In this document: positions 32,928 to 41,922 of the stretch, in pieces
Layout: every line of letters starts with the position of its first letter
Numbering within the stretch: the first letter of the stretch is position 1
Assembly (NCBI GenBank): GCA_023411815.1
Contig: JAEYOJ010000003.1
Location: 1-64,000, forward strand
Direction of reading: 5' to 3'
DNA length: 64,000 bases
DNA from: Pseudomonadota bacterium
GTDB lineage: Bacteria > Desulfobacterota > Desulfovibrionia > Desulfovibrionales > Desulfovibrionaceae
Program-made: the position numbers and the translations under genes
Notes under the pieces: model-generated
The model's database searches: none
Told to the model about the DNA's origin: nothing
What the model saw: the letters and a program-made list of their open reading frames with translations, nothing else

Positions 32928-33872
32928 CTACGAGGCCACTCCCGAGGCTGCCCGGCTCTGCCTGTGTTCCTGCACCCGCTTGCGCACGAGGCAGACTCCG
33001 CAGACCTCTCCCGAAGTGGGCGAGCCGCACTCGGCGCACGGCGCCAGTTCGACGCCGGTCTCCTGGTCCAGTGTCTGGAAGGCTTTGCGGCCGTACTTCA
33101 GGAAGCCATCGTAGAAGTGGATCTTGGAGCCGGGGCTTTTCTCCTCCAGGTTCTCCCACAGGGCCTTGTGCCCGGTGAACGAGGCACCCGAACTGTAGGG
33201 GCAGGGGTCCACGCCATACTCGATACCGCGCAAAAAACTGTAGGCCGCGGTCTCGAACTCCGTGAGGCGGTACAGAGGCTTGACCTTGCGCGCGAATCCC
33301 GAACCCTCGGACAGGGTCGGCCCCTGGTCGCTCAGGTAAGCCGCGTCCCAGCGCAGGGTGTTGGCGAAGAGCCTGGCGACTTCATCATCGAGGTTGTGCC
33401 CCGTGGCAAGGGCGGTGAAACCTTGTGCCAAGGCAATGCGGTTGAAGTAGTGTCGCTTGATCTTGCCGCATACGGAACATATCGGCCGCTTGATACACTC
33501 TTTCACTTCGGGAATGGCCAGCCCTTCGGCCGGCATGTCCGCGATCATGAGCTTGAATCCATATTTCGCGCAATAACTCTCGACAAGTTGCCTTGCCTGC
33601 TCCGACGATCTGCCAATGCCTAGATATACGTGCAGGCCGGTGACGTCGTAGCCCTGGTCGGCAAGCTCATACATCAGCGCAAGAGAATCCTTGCCTCCGG
33701 AAAGAGCTACAAGAATCTTGTCTTGCGGGCCGAACATGCCATGCTTCTTGATGGCTCTCTCGATCTGACGGCGAAAATAGAGAAAGAAGCATTCCCGGCA
33801 AAAGCCTGTCGTGTGGCTGGGCAGGGCGATCTCGGCCTCTTGCCGGCATCGTCTGCATTTCATGCGTTTCAC
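32928..33872 (-). CDS. TtuA-like tRNA 2-thiolation enzyme (Ncs6/TtcA superfamily)
   Basis: The 314-residue protein has an N-terminal zinc finger (C6-x2-C9, C25-x2-C28) and a PP-loop ATP site LVALSGGKDSLAL (58-63). Three cysteines correspond to the [4Fe-4S] site of TtuA: C132 and C135 in ICSVCGK and C224 in DPCPYS. A second zinc finger lies at the C-terminus (C279-x2-C282, C291-x2-C294). TtuA and relatives adenylate uridine in tRNA and replace oxygen with sulfur supplied by a ubiquitin-like carrier. A ThiS/MoaD-like small gene on the same strand 513 bases upstream may supply that carrier. The modified position cannot be read from sequence. Confidence 0.85.
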   Translation of the reverse strand: MKRMKCRRCRQEAEIALPSHTTGFCRECFFLYFRRQIERAIKKHGMFGPQDKILVALSGGKDSLALMYELADQGYDVTGLHVYLGIGRSSEQARQLVESYCAKYGFKLMIADMPAEGLAIPEVKECIKRPICSVCGKIKRHYFNRIALAQGFTALATGHNLDDEVARLFANTLRWDAAYLSDQGPTLSEGSGFARKVKPLYRLTEFETAAYSFLRGIEYGVDPCPYSSGASFTGHKALWENLEEKSPGSKIHFYDGFLKYGRKAFQTLDQETGVELAPCAECGSPTSGEVCGVCLVRKRVQEHRQSRAASGVAS

Positions 33873-34098
33873 TCCCCGCCGCGATCAATCCCCAAGTCGT
33901 CGATCGCGGCACGGTTACGGTTCTTGCGCAACTGCGCAAAAAGGGATTGTCAGGAGCCGGTCCGTACAGTGTTAAACATTTCCGCGATATGCGTGAAGCC
34001 CGGGCTGGCGGGGGTTGCGGCGGGTTGGAACGGCCGTTGCTATTAAGAAGGCAAACGGAAACGGCATGTTGCCGAATCCGAAACCCCAAGGAGAAGGC

Positions 34099-34290
34099 AT
34101 GTCACACACGCTTCTCATTCTTGCCCTCGCCGGGAAGGGCTGCCTGCTGGCGGCTTCACTGACGGCCCTGGGCGTCTTGGGGAGCTCCGCCACGCACGCA
34201 CCTTCCCCTGCCCATTACGCCATGGCGCACGCATCGCGGCGCAGGCGGCTTACCCAGGGCAGGCCAAGCGGGACCTCACGCCGGCGCTGA
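34099..34290 (+). CDS. Small hydrophobic protein, hypothetical
   Basis: A 63-codon frame starts MSHTLLILALAGKGCLLAAS, with a hydrophobic segment over about 4-30, and ends in a basic tail (RRRRLTQGRPSGTSRRR). AAGGAGAAGGC lies in front of the ATG. A strong intrinsic terminator follows at 34343. It sits on the plus strand between the thiolase and the ThiS-like gene, which are on the minus strand. It may be a small membrane protein; a small RNA cannot be excluded. No family is recognised. Confidence 0.5.
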   Translation: MSHTLLILALAGKGCLLAASLTALGVLGSSATHAPSPAHYAMAHASRRRRLTQGRPSGTSRRR

Positions 34291-34342
34291 GCGCCCTGCC
34301 GGTCCCGTCCGCATATCACCACACCTCACCCTCCCCGCCTCG

Positions 34343-34376
34343 GCCCGTCTTCCCATACCCGGAAGACGGGCTTTTT
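34343..34376 (+). terminator. Rho-independent terminator after the small hydrophobic gene
   Basis: GCCCGTCTTCC (34343-34353) pairs with GGAAGACGGGC (34361-34371), followed by TTTTTCTTT. It lies 53 bases after the stop of the small plus-strand gene and ten bases before the end of the convergent ThiS-like gene. Confidence 0.85.
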
Positions 34377-34385
34377 CTTTGGGCG

Positions 34386-34583
34386 CTAGCCGCTGGAGCG
34401 CACCGAGCGCACAACGATCTCATCGCCGTCCTTCAGGTGCATGTCCGGAGTGAGCAGTCTGCCCTGGCGGATGACCAGCACCGAGTTGACCTTCTCGTCA
34501 AGACGGTGCAGAAGCTGGCGCACCGTGTTCAAGCGTTCGAAGCGGAGGATCATGCCTCCGGGTTCGCGACGGATTGTTATCAT
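34386..34583 (-). CDS. ThiS/MoaD-like ubiquitin-fold sulfur carrier candidate
   Basis: The 65-residue protein has a beta-grasp pattern: MITIRREPGG, then TVRQLLHRLDEKVNSVLVIR, LLTPDMHLKDGDEIVVRSV. The D-G-D-E-I turn and final strand match ThiS, MoaD and TtuB-type sulfur carriers. These normally end in Gly-Gly, where the thiocarboxylate forms; here the end is RSVRSSG, so only the last Gly is kept. It lies upstream of the TtuA-like gene on the same strand, with a small opposite-strand gene between them. A role as thiolase sulfur donor is an inference from context. Confidence 0.72.
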   Translation of the reverse strand: MITIRREPGGMILRFERLNTVRQLLHRLDEKVNSVLVIRQGRLLTPDMHLKDGDEIVVRSVRSSG

Positions 34584-34811
34584 TCTCTTGCCCTGTCTTG
34601 CGACTTCATCTTACGATATGACAACCGTTCCATGGGGAAGGCAGCTTGTACCCTCCCTGTGGCTCGGCGGCAAGCAGGCAGGCCGAAAACCGCTGCGGTG
34701 GTTGCCTTGCGGCCGCCCCTCTTTTATGATGACAGACTGGCCCATCCGCGGCAATCGCCTGCGGCAGGCCCTATCCATGCGCAAGCCGAGCCTGGAGCCC
34801 GGGAGGCTAAG

Positions 34812-35192
34812 ATGAGCGAGAAAAAAGTGCTGGTAGTCGATGACGAAAAGCATATCCGCATGCTCTACCAGGAGGAACTGGAGACCGAAGGGTACATCGT
34901 GGCCACGTCCAACGGCGAAGAGGACATCCTGGAAGTCATCGAGCGCGAGAACCCGCAGGTGGTCATACTGGACATAAAGCTCGGCTCCAACCGTTCTGGC
35001 CTGGACCTGTTGCAGGAGATACGCAGCCAGAATCAGGAACTGCCGGTCATTCTCAGCACGGCGTACGACACTTTTCAGCATGATTTGAAGTCCATCGCCG
35101 CTGATTACTATGTCGTGAAATCCGTGGATTTGTCCGAGCTCAAGTCCAAGGTCGATCTGGCCATGCAGAAGGCCATGGCCCGCGCCAAGTAG
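34812..35192 (+). CDS. CheY-like single-domain response regulator
   Basis: The 126-residue protein is one receiver domain. It starts MSEKKVLVVDDEKHIRMLYQ, with the acidic pair D10-D11 and the phosphoacceptor Asp in VVILDIKLG. It has SSTAY-type switch residues (VILSTAYDTF) and the conserved Lys in YYVVKSVDLSEL. The residue after Lys is Ser instead of the usual Pro. There is no output domain. GGGAGG precedes the ATG. No kinase is adjacent, so it is an orphan regulator. Confidence 0.88.
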   Translation: MSEKKVLVVDDEKHIRMLYQEELETEGYIVATSNGEEDILEVIERENPQVVILDIKLGSNRSGLDLLQEIRSQNQELPVILSTAYDTFQHDLKSIAADYYVVKSVDLSELKSKVDLAMQKAMARAK

Positions 35193-35284
35193 GCCGGTCG
35201 CCATAAGCGTCCTTTCTCGGCCGGTCTCCAGACGGGATCGGCCGATTTCCTTCTTGCTCCGAACATAAGGTCGTGCTAGCCGCT

Positions 35285-35941
35285 ATGCCCATGCCGCATT
35301 TCGATATTGCTCAAATCATCAGGGAGATCGCGCTCCTGGCGGTGCCCTTTCTTCTGGCCATCACCTGCCATGAAGTCGCTCACGGGTACATGGCCTACCG
35401 CCTGGGCGACCCCACGGCCAAGCTGGCCGGCAGGCTGACGCTCAACCCCCTCAAGCACCTGGACGTGCTGGGCACCCTGGTGCTGGTCGTCACGCGCATG
35501 ATTGGCTGGGCCAAGCCCGTGCCCGTGGACTCGCGCTACTTCCGGGATCCGCTCAAGGGCATGATGTACGTGTCCCTGGCCGGACCGGGCGCCAACTTCG
35601 CCCTGGCCATCATCTTCACCATGCTTTTCCATGGGCTCAACGCGCTCTTCGGGGGCCGGCCCCTGAGTCAGGTGGAGCTCATGTTCGTCGAGCCGCTGGC
35701 CAACATCTTCTACCTCGGCGTGCAGATCAACCTGGTGCTCGGCTTGTTCAACCTGTTGCCCATCCCGCCCATGGACGGCAGCGGCATCCTGGCCTATTTC
35801 CTGCCCCGCGCCGCCGTGGCGCAATACATGGCGGTCGGACGCTACGGATTTCTCATCATCATCCTGCTCGCCGCCTCCGGGCTGCTCGGCAGGCTGCTAT
35901 GGCCGCCCGTGGCCTTTTTCATGCAGATGCTCCTTTTCTAA
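35285..35941 (+). CDS. Site-2 protease family membrane metalloprotease (M50)
   Basis: The product (218 residues from this start) has several membrane helices and the zinc motif ITCHEVAHGYMAYRLGD. The conserved NPLKHLDVLGTL and LAGPGANFALAI segments follow, with the second metal ligand in NLLPIPPMDGSGIL. It belongs to the short M50B rhomboid-independent group, which lacks a PDZ domain. Such enzymes cut membrane proteins within the bilayer. The start is uncertain: GTG 35273 has AAGG only two bases away, and ATG 35285 or 35291 are alternatives. It is followed by trpS at 24 bases and is probably co-transcribed with it. Confidence 0.88.
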   Translation: MPMPHFDIAQIIREIALLAVPFLLAITCHEVAHGYMAYRLGDPTAKLAGRLTLNPLKHLDVLGTLVLVVTRMIGWAKPVPVDSRYFRDPLKGMMYVSLAGPGANFALAIIFTMLFHGLNALFGGRPLSQVELMFVEPLANIFYLGVQINLVLGLFNLLPIPPMDGSGILAYFLPRAAVAQYMAVGRYGFLIIILLAASGLLGRLLWPPVAFFMQMLLF

Positions 35942-35965
35942 CCCGTCTCACGAGGACTCCTGGCG

Positions 35966-36958
35966 ATGATTCAAGCCGCAAATCGCATCGTCTCCGGCAT
36001 GCGCCCTACGGGGCCGCTCCATCTCGGCCACTACTTCGGCGTGCTCCTCAACTGGCTCCAGATGCAGCAGGAGCACGAGTGCTTCTACTTCGTGGCCGAC
36101 TGGCACGCCCTGACGACTTCCTATGACGAGCCGCGCAAGATCAAGGGCTTCGTGCCCGAGCTGGTCAAGGACTGGTTGGCCTCGGGACTCGATCCGGAAC
36201 GCTGCGTGGTCTTCCAGCAGTCGCAGATAAAGGAGCATGCCGAACTGCACCTGCTCCTGTCCATGCTCACGCCCGTGGGCTGGCTGGAACGCAATCCCAC
36301 CTACAAGGAGGTCCGCGAGCAGATGCAGAAGGACCTCTCCACGTACGGGTTCCTGGGCTATCCCGTGCTCATGTGCACGGACATTATCATCTACAAGCCC
36401 AAGTGGGTGCCCGTTGGGCAGGACCAGCTTCCACACCTGGAGCTGACCCGAGAGATCGTGCGCCGCTTCAACCACCTGTACGGCGACTATTTCCCCGAGC
36501 CCGAGGCCAAGCTCACCGAGTCGGCCAAGCTGCCCGGCCTGGACGGCCGCAAGATGAGCAAGTCCTACGGCAACGCCATCTACCTCAAGGACCCCATGGA
36601 CGAGATCCGTCCCAAGGTCATGAGCATGCTCACGGACACAAAGCGCATGCGCCTCAAGGACCCCGGCAACCCGCCCGACTGCAACCTGTACCCGTACCTC
36701 CAGATCTTCGAGAAGGAAGACTACCTCAAGGAGGTCTGGGACGGCTGCATCAACGCCACGCGCGGCTGCGGCGACTGTAAGAAGCGCCTGGCCGTAAGCC
36801 TGGCCGAATTCCTGGAGCCGCTCCAGGCCCGCCGCGCCGAATACGACCGCGATCCGGACCTCGTATGGGACGTCCTGCGCCGGGGCAATGCCAAGGCTAG
36901 GGATGTGGCCCAGCAAAACATGGCTGACGTAAGAAAGCTGCTCAATTTCGATTTCTAA
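35966..36958 (+). CDS. trpS: Tryptophanyl-tRNA synthetase
   Basis: The 330-residue class I synthetase has the HIGH-type motif in GPLHLGHYFG near the N-terminus (MRPTGPLHLGHY), the Trp-site ADWHALTTSY, GYPVLMCTDIIIYKPKWVPV with VGQDQLPHLELTREI, and the KMSKS motif DGRKMSKSYGN. Length and motifs match TrpRS rather than TyrRS. It charges tRNA-Trp in the cytoplasm. It probably shares a transcript with the upstream protease gene. Confidence 0.95.
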   Translation: MIQAANRIVSGMRPTGPLHLGHYFGVLLNWLQMQQEHECFYFVADWHALTTSYDEPRKIKGFVPELVKDWLASGLDPERCVVFQQSQIKEHAELHLLLSMLTPVGWLERNPTYKEVREQMQKDLSTYGFLGYPVLMCTDIIIYKPKWVPVGQDQLPHLELTREIVRRFNHLYGDYFPEPEAKLTESAKLPGLDGRKMSKSYGNAIYLKDPMDEIRPKVMSMLTDTKRMRLKDPGNPPDCNLYPYLQIFEKEDYLKEVWDGCINATRGCGDCKKRLAVSLAEFLEPLQARRAEYDRDPDLVWDVLRRGNAKARDVAQQNMADVRKLLNFDF

Positions 36959-36989
36959 TCCTGTCTGGCTCCACGCCAGACTCGCTGAT

Positions 36990-37022
36990 AAGGGCTCCTG
37001 TCATGATTCGGCAGGGGCCCTT
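36990..37022 (+). terminator. Hairpin downstream of trpS
   Basis: AAGGGCTCCTG (about 36991-37001) pairs imperfectly with CAGGGGCCCTT (about 37012-37022), followed by CTGCATTTGG. A weak terminator for the M50-trpS unit is likely. Confidence 0.5.
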
Positions 37023-37159
37023 CTGCATTTGGGCCGCACCCGATAGCAGGCCCATGAGCCGCTCATGGCATTCATATTGCTTAAATGTTTCAGGTACTGT
37101 ATTATTAATTAACTCGTTGTTTGATTCCATCCCCATTCGAACGCAACTAGGCAGGAACC

Positions 37160-37555
37160 ATGCGTATTCTTCTTGCCTCCCTCTTCGTGCTGACCGGTCC
37201 ACCCTCGGTCCTCGCGGCACAAAGCGCCATAAGCCGAAGTTTTTGGGGTAACTGGCAGTCTGGTCGAGGCTTCTTTCTTTTCCTTTTCCTGGGTTTCATC
37301 GCCGTCTTCATCGCCTGTCTGCTGATCAAGACAGACTCCAGGCGCAATCAATCCAAGGGACCTCCGCCTTTTTCCACTAACCTGAAGATCGCCCCATCAA
37401 GCAGGCCGGCTCCCGTGGACCGCGGATCTGCCGCCGCTAAACGCACCGGTTCAGGCAAATCCCTCCCAGCCACGCAAACTCAGCCCAAACAGGTCGGCCG
37501 AGGAGCGTCCCCACGCCCGGGAAGGTCATCCCCGGCTTCCAAGTCCCGACGCTGA
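37160..37555 (+). CDS. Hypothetical membrane protein with basic low-complexity tail
   Basis: The 131-codon frame starts MRILLASLFVLTGPPSVLAA, a plausible signal peptide. It has a membrane helix FFLFLFLGFIAVFIACLLI (about 38-56) and ends in a Pro/Ser/Arg/Lys-rich tail. GCAGGAACC precedes the ATG. No family is recognised. The compositional bias of the tail leaves some doubt that it is translated to the end. Confidence 0.5.
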   Translation: MRILLASLFVLTGPPSVLAAQSAISRSFWGNWQSGRGFFLFLFLGFIAVFIACLLIKTDSRRNQSKGPPPFSTNLKIAPSSRPAPVDRGSAAAKRTGSGKSLPATQTQPKQVGRGASPRPGRSSPASKSRR

Positions 37556-37634
37556 ATCAAGCCTTAAGTTCAGATTACAATTCTCTGGCCACACGATCCT
37601 TTGCTTTTCCTTCAGGCTCGCCTATGCATTAAGC

Positions 37635-39494
37635 ATGGGCAAGTGTTCCTCACCATCCATGCGTAGGCGCATAGGCTCGCGGCTCCTGCCTCGAAGCGGT
37701 TGCCGGTTCACCGTCTGGGCTCCAGGCCGGGATGACGTGCGTTTGCGCCTGGTGGATTCCGGCCGAACCCTGGACATGCGTCGGGACGAGCAGGGTTACT
37801 TCACCGCTGAAGTGGACGAACTGGCTCCAGGCGCGCTGTACCTGTACGATCTCGGCGAAGGCGGCCTGCGGCCCGACCCTGCGTCGCGTTTTCAGCCCGA
37901 GGGCGTGCATGGACCGTCGATGGTCATTTCAGCCGCGTACGATTGGAAGTGCGACTGCTGGCAGGCTCCACCCCTACCCCGTTGGGTCATGTACGAACTG
38001 CACGTGGGCGCCTTCACGCCAGAGGGGACCTTCGACGCAGCCAGCAAGCGCCTCGCCCATATCGCTGAACTCGGGGCGACCTGCGTGGAGATAATGCCCG
38101 TGGCCGCCTTCTCGGGCTGCCGCAACTGGGGCTACGACGGCGTCTACCCCTTCGCCGTGCAGGCCTGCTACGGCGGTCCGGACGGCCTGAAGCGCCTGGT
38201 GGACGCCTGCCACGCCCACGGCCTGGCCGCAGTGCTCGACGTGGTCTACAACCACCTGGGCCCCGAGGGGAACTACCTGTCCCTGTTCGGACCCTACTTC
38301 ACGGACAAGTACCATACGCCCTGGGGCCTGGCGGTGAACTTCGACGGTCCGGGATCCGACGGGGTGCGGGAATTCTTCTTCGAAAACGCCCGCCAGTGGT
38401 TCGAGGAGTTCCGCTTCGACGGCCTGCGTCTGGACGCCTGCCACGCCATCTTCGACCAGAGCGCCGTGCCCTTTCTGCAGGAGCTGACGGAGCGCGCGGA
38501 GAAGTGGTCGGCGGAGCTGGGCCGCCCGTGCATGCTAATCGCCGAATCGGACCTGAACAAAACGCAGACGATTCTGCCTGCGGCCGAAGGCGGCCTTGGC
38601 ATGCACGCCCAGTGGGCGGACGATTTCCACCACGCCCTGCATACGGTTCTCACGGGCGAAGGGGCCGGCTACTACGAGGATTTCGGCCGGATTGGCCAGC
38701 TGGCCAAGGCCTATGAACAGCCTTTCGTCTATTCCCGGACCTACTCGGCGTTCCGGCAACGCACCCACGGCAGCTCGGCCGCGGGCCTGCCCGGCGAACG
38801 CTTCGTGGTCTGCGCCCAGAACCACGACCAGGTGGGCAACCGCATGCTCGGCGAACGGCTGTCCAGGCTGGTATCATTCGAGGCCTGCAAGCTTGCCGCT
38901 GCCGCTCTGATCCTCTCGCCCTATGTTCCGCTCCTGTTCATGGGCGAGGAGTTCTACGAGACCAACCCATTCCTCTATTTCGTCAGCCACGAGGATCAGG
39001 CCTTAAACACGGCCGTGCGCGAGGGCCGCAAGAAGGAGTTCGAATCCTTCCGCTGGCAGGGCGAGCCGCCTGATCCCGTGGCCGCCGCGACTTTCGAACA
39101 CTCGCGCCTGGATTGGTCCAGGATCGGGGGCCAATCAGACAGGCATACGGCCATGTTGGCTTTTTACCGGCGCTTGCTGGCCTTGCGCGCGAGCGATCCG
39201 CCGCTCATGCATCTTGCGCCCCAGGTCGTGCGCACCATGTGGTCCGAAGAAGAACGCTGGCTATGCTTCCTGCGGCCGGCGGGCGACGCGGAGGCCCTGG
39301 TCTGCCTGAATTTTGCCGCCGAGGAACGCCTGGTGAAGCCGGAGCTGACCGGGGGCTGCTGGGACCTCGTCCTGGATTCGAGCGATCCGGCCTTCGCCGG
39401 GCCGGGCTCTTCCCTGGTCGGCAGCCTCGCGCCTGGCGAGGAGCTGCGCCTACCGCCCGAAAGCGCCTGTCTCTTTATCAATAAAAGGGAGTAG
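37635..39494 (+). CDS. treZ: Maltooligosyltrehalose trehalohydrolase
   Basis: The 619-residue GH13 enzyme has an N-terminal carbohydrate-binding-like domain (CRFTVWAPGRDDVRLRLVD). The catalytic barrel follows, with YELHVGAFTPEGTFDAA, DVVYNHLGPEGNYLS, FDGLRLDACHAI (nucleophile Asp), LIAESDLNKTQ (acid Glu) and AQNHDQVGNRMLG. It releases trehalose from maltooligosyltrehalose made by TreY. The gene is first of a three-gene operon whose members follow at one-base spacing or overlap. The ATG at 37635 lacks a good ribosome site; ATG 37659 is an alternative. Confidence 0.93.
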   Translation: MGKCSSPSMRRRIGSRLLPRSGCRFTVWAPGRDDVRLRLVDSGRTLDMRRDEQGYFTAEVDELAPGALYLYDLGEGGLRPDPASRFQPEGVHGPSMVISAAYDWKCDCWQAPPLPRWVMYELHVGAFTPEGTFDAASKRLAHIAELGATCVEIMPVAAFSGCRNWGYDGVYPFAVQACYGGPDGLKRLVDACHAHGLAAVLDVVYNHLGPEGNYLSLFGPYFTDKYHTPWGLAVNFDGPGSDGVREFFFENARQWFEEFRFDGLRLDACHAIFDQSAVPFLQELTERAEKWSAELGRPCMLIAESDLNKTQTILPAAEGGLGMHAQWADDFHHALHTVLTGEGAGYYEDFGRIGQLAKAYEQPFVYSRTYSAFRQRTHGSSAAGLPGERFVVCAQNHDQVGNRMLGERLSRLVSFEACKLAAAALILSPYVPLLFMGEEFYETNPFLYFVSHEDQALNTAVREGRKKEFESFRWQGEPPDPVAAATFEHSRLDWSRIGGQSDRHTAMLAFYRRLLALRASDPPLMHLAPQVVRTMWSEEERWLCFLRPAGDAEALVCLNFAAEERLVKPELTGGCWDLVLDSSDPAFAGPGSSLVGSLAPGEELRLPPESACLFINKRE

Positions 39495-39495
39495 C

Positions 39496-41922
39496 ATGGA
39501 CAAATTCATCTGCATCCACGGTCACTTTTATCAGCCTCCGCGCGAGAATCCCTGGCTGGAAGAGGTGGAGTTGCAGGATTCGGCCTATCCCTACCATGAC
39601 TGGAACCAGCGAATAACCTCCGAGTGCTATGCGCCAAACACCGCCTCGCGCATTCTGGACGGCGAGCGGCGCGTCATCGATATCGTCAACAACTACTCCA
39701 AGATCAGCTTCAACTTCGGACCGACCTTGCTGACCTGGATGGAGCGCCATACCCCGGACGTCCACGAGGCGATTGTCGAGGCTGACCGCATGAGCCGAAA
39801 ACGGTTCTCGGGGCACGGCTCGGCCCTGGCCCAAATCTACAACCACATGATCATGCCGCTGGCCAACGAGCGCGACAAGCAGACCCAGGTGGAATGGGGC
39901 ATCCGAGACTTCGTCCATCGCTTCGGCCGCGACCCGGAGGGCATGTGGTTGCCCGAGACGGCCGTGGACCTGAAGACCCTGGAAATACTCGTTGACCATG
40001 GCATACTGTTCACCATCCTCGCGCCCAATCAGGTGTCCAAGGTCCGTCGCAAGGGCGCGGAAAAGTTCACCGACGTCAGCGGCGGCCGCGTTGATCCGAC
40101 GGCCCCCTATGTCTGCCGCCTGCCCTCGGGCCGCACCATCGTGCTGTTCATCTATGATGGTCCCATTTCCCAGGAATTGGCTTTCGGCGACATGCTCAAG
40201 AGCGGCGAGGGATTTGCCTCCAGGCTGATGGGCGCCTTCAACGACGAGCGCGACTGGCCGCAGCTCGTGCATATCGCCACGGACGGCGAGACCTACGGCC
40301 ATCACCATCGCTCGGGAGATATGGCCCTAGCCTACTGCCTGCACCACATCGAAAGCAACCAACTCGCCAAGCTGACCGTATACGCCGAGTTCCTGGAAAA
40401 GCATCCGTCCCAGCACGAGATCGAGATACTCGAGAACTCGGCTTGGAGCTGCGCCCACGGCGTGGAGCGCTGGCGCTCGGACTGCGGCTGCAATTCGGGC
40501 ATGCATCCGGGATGGCATCAGAAGTGGCGAAAGCCCCTGCGCGACTCTCTCAATCATCTGCGTGACTCCATGACTCCGCTTTACGAAAGCGAGGCAGGCA
40601 GACTCTTCATCGACCCCTGGAAGGCACGGGACGAGTACATCGAGGTTCTCCTCGACCACACTCCCGAGACCATGACTGCCTTCGTGGACCGCCAGGCCGG
40701 GCGTTCCCTCGCGCCCGAGGAGCGTGTTGACGCCTTGCGCCTTCTGGAGATGCAGCGCCACGCAATGTTCATGTTCACGAGCTGCGGTTGGTTCTTCGAT
40801 GAAATCTCGGGCATCGAGACCACGCAGGTCATGGCTTATGCGGCGCGAGCCATACAGCTGCTCAAGGATACGGCCCATGTCGATCTGGAGGACCGCTTCA
40901 AACGCGGGCTGGTCGTTGCGCCGAGCAATATCGCCGATTTCGGGAACGGGGCGCGGATATACGAGATGTTCGTCAAGCCGGCCAGTCTGGACCTGGGCCG
41001 GGTCGGAGCGCATTTCGCCATATCTTCCCTGTTCCATGAGGACCTGGCCGACATCCGCGTCTACTGCTTCCGCGCCGAGACGGGCGACTTCGAAAAGCAG
41101 GCCGCCGGAAACCTGCGTATGGCTCTGGGCCGGACCAGGGCATGGTCGACCATCACGTTGGACGAACGCGTCATGGCCTTCGCTGCCCTGCACTTCGGCG
41201 GTCACAGCGTGGCCTGCGGCGTGTGCCAGGAGTTGTCCCGGCAGGACTTCGCGGCCATGCGCGAGGACATGAACAAGGCCCTGCCCCTGGGAGACGTGCC
41301 GGAACTGGTGCGGCTCATGGAAAAACACTTCGGCGGTGAAATCTACTCCCTGACGCACCTTTTCAAGGACGAGCAACAGACGGTCATCAACCAGATCCTG
41401 GACACCGCAATGGCCGACGTGCGCGCCGACTTCGCCCGCGTGCTGGACCAGAACTTCACCATCATGAACTTCCTCTCGGAGATTCACCGGCCGCTGCCCA
41501 GGGCACTGGCCAGTGCGGCCGAGGCAGTGCTCAACGACGAGCTGCACGAGCTGTTCTCCAGCGAATCGGTCAACCTTGACCAGTTGAACCACGTCGTCAC
41601 GAACTTGAAGCGCTGGAATATCTTCCTGGACAAGGGCGGGGTCGGGCTCGCCGCCGAGGGTCACGTCACCCGGGCCATGGAGAGGGGAGCCGAGGAGCCG
41701 CACGAAACCAGGGCGCTCATCATCTTGAAGGATATCCTGGAATCCTTGCAGCGGCTGCACCTGGACCTCAACCTCTGGAAAGCGCAGAACATATATTTCA
41801 TGCTTTACCGCACGGTCTCCCCGGACATGGAAAAACGCGCGGCCGAGGGCGATCCCCAGGCGCGGCGATGGCTGGACACGTTCACGGCCCTGGCCCCGCT
41901 CCTGAGCATCAAGGTGGCCTGA
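39496..41922 (+). CDS. GH57 glycoside hydrolase with DUF3536
   Basis: The 808-residue protein opens with the GH57 signature CIHGHFYQPPRENPWLEEVE. It shows the nucleophile motif GMWLPETAVD (Glu at about 154) and the acid motif HIATDGETYGHHH (about 259-271). A long C-terminal DUF3536 region follows. GH57 enzymes act on alpha-glucans as amylases, amylopullulanases or branching enzymes. The position between treZ and treY suggests it trims or remodels glycogen-type chains to feed trehalose synthesis, a role usually filled by TreX (inference). It starts one base after treZ, and its stop overlaps the treY start (TGATG). Confidence 0.88.
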   Translation: MDKFICIHGHFYQPPRENPWLEEVELQDSAYPYHDWNQRITSECYAPNTASRILDGERRVIDIVNNYSKISFNFGPTLLTWMERHTPDVHEAIVEADRMSRKRFSGHGSALAQIYNHMIMPLANERDKQTQVEWGIRDFVHRFGRDPEGMWLPETAVDLKTLEILVDHGILFTILAPNQVSKVRRKGAEKFTDVSGGRVDPTAPYVCRLPSGRTIVLFIYDGPISQELAFGDMLKSGEGFASRLMGAFNDERDWPQLVHIATDGETYGHHHRSGDMALAYCLHHIESNQLAKLTVYAEFLEKHPSQHEIEILENSAWSCAHGVERWRSDCGCNSGMHPGWHQKWRKPLRDSLNHLRDSMTPLYESEAGRLFIDPWKARDEYIEVLLDHTPETMTAFVDRQAGRSLAPEERVDALRLLEMQRHAMFMFTSCGWFFDEISGIETTQVMAYAARAIQLLKDTAHVDLEDRFKRGLVVAPSNIADFGNGARIYEMFVKPASLDLGRVGAHFAISSLFHEDLADIRVYCFRAETGDFEKQAAGNLRMALGRTRAWSTITLDERVMAFAALHFGGHSVACGVCQELSRQDFAAMREDMNKALPLGDVPELVRLMEKHFGGEIYSLTHLFKDEQQTVINQILDTAMADVRADFARVLDQNFTIMNFLSEIHRPLPRALASAAEAVLNDELHELFSSESVNLDQLNHVVTNLKRWNIFLDKGGVGLAAEGHVTRAMERGAEEPHETRALIILKDILESLQRLHLDLNLWKAQNIYFMLYRTVSPDMEKRAAEGDPQARRWLDTFTALAPLLSIKVA

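Noticed and set aside
33880..33910. Inverted repeat CCGCGATC/GATCGCGG upstream of the thiolase gene
   Set aside because: Eight-base arms with a 15-base spacer occur by chance in GC-rich DNA; no other evidence for an operator.
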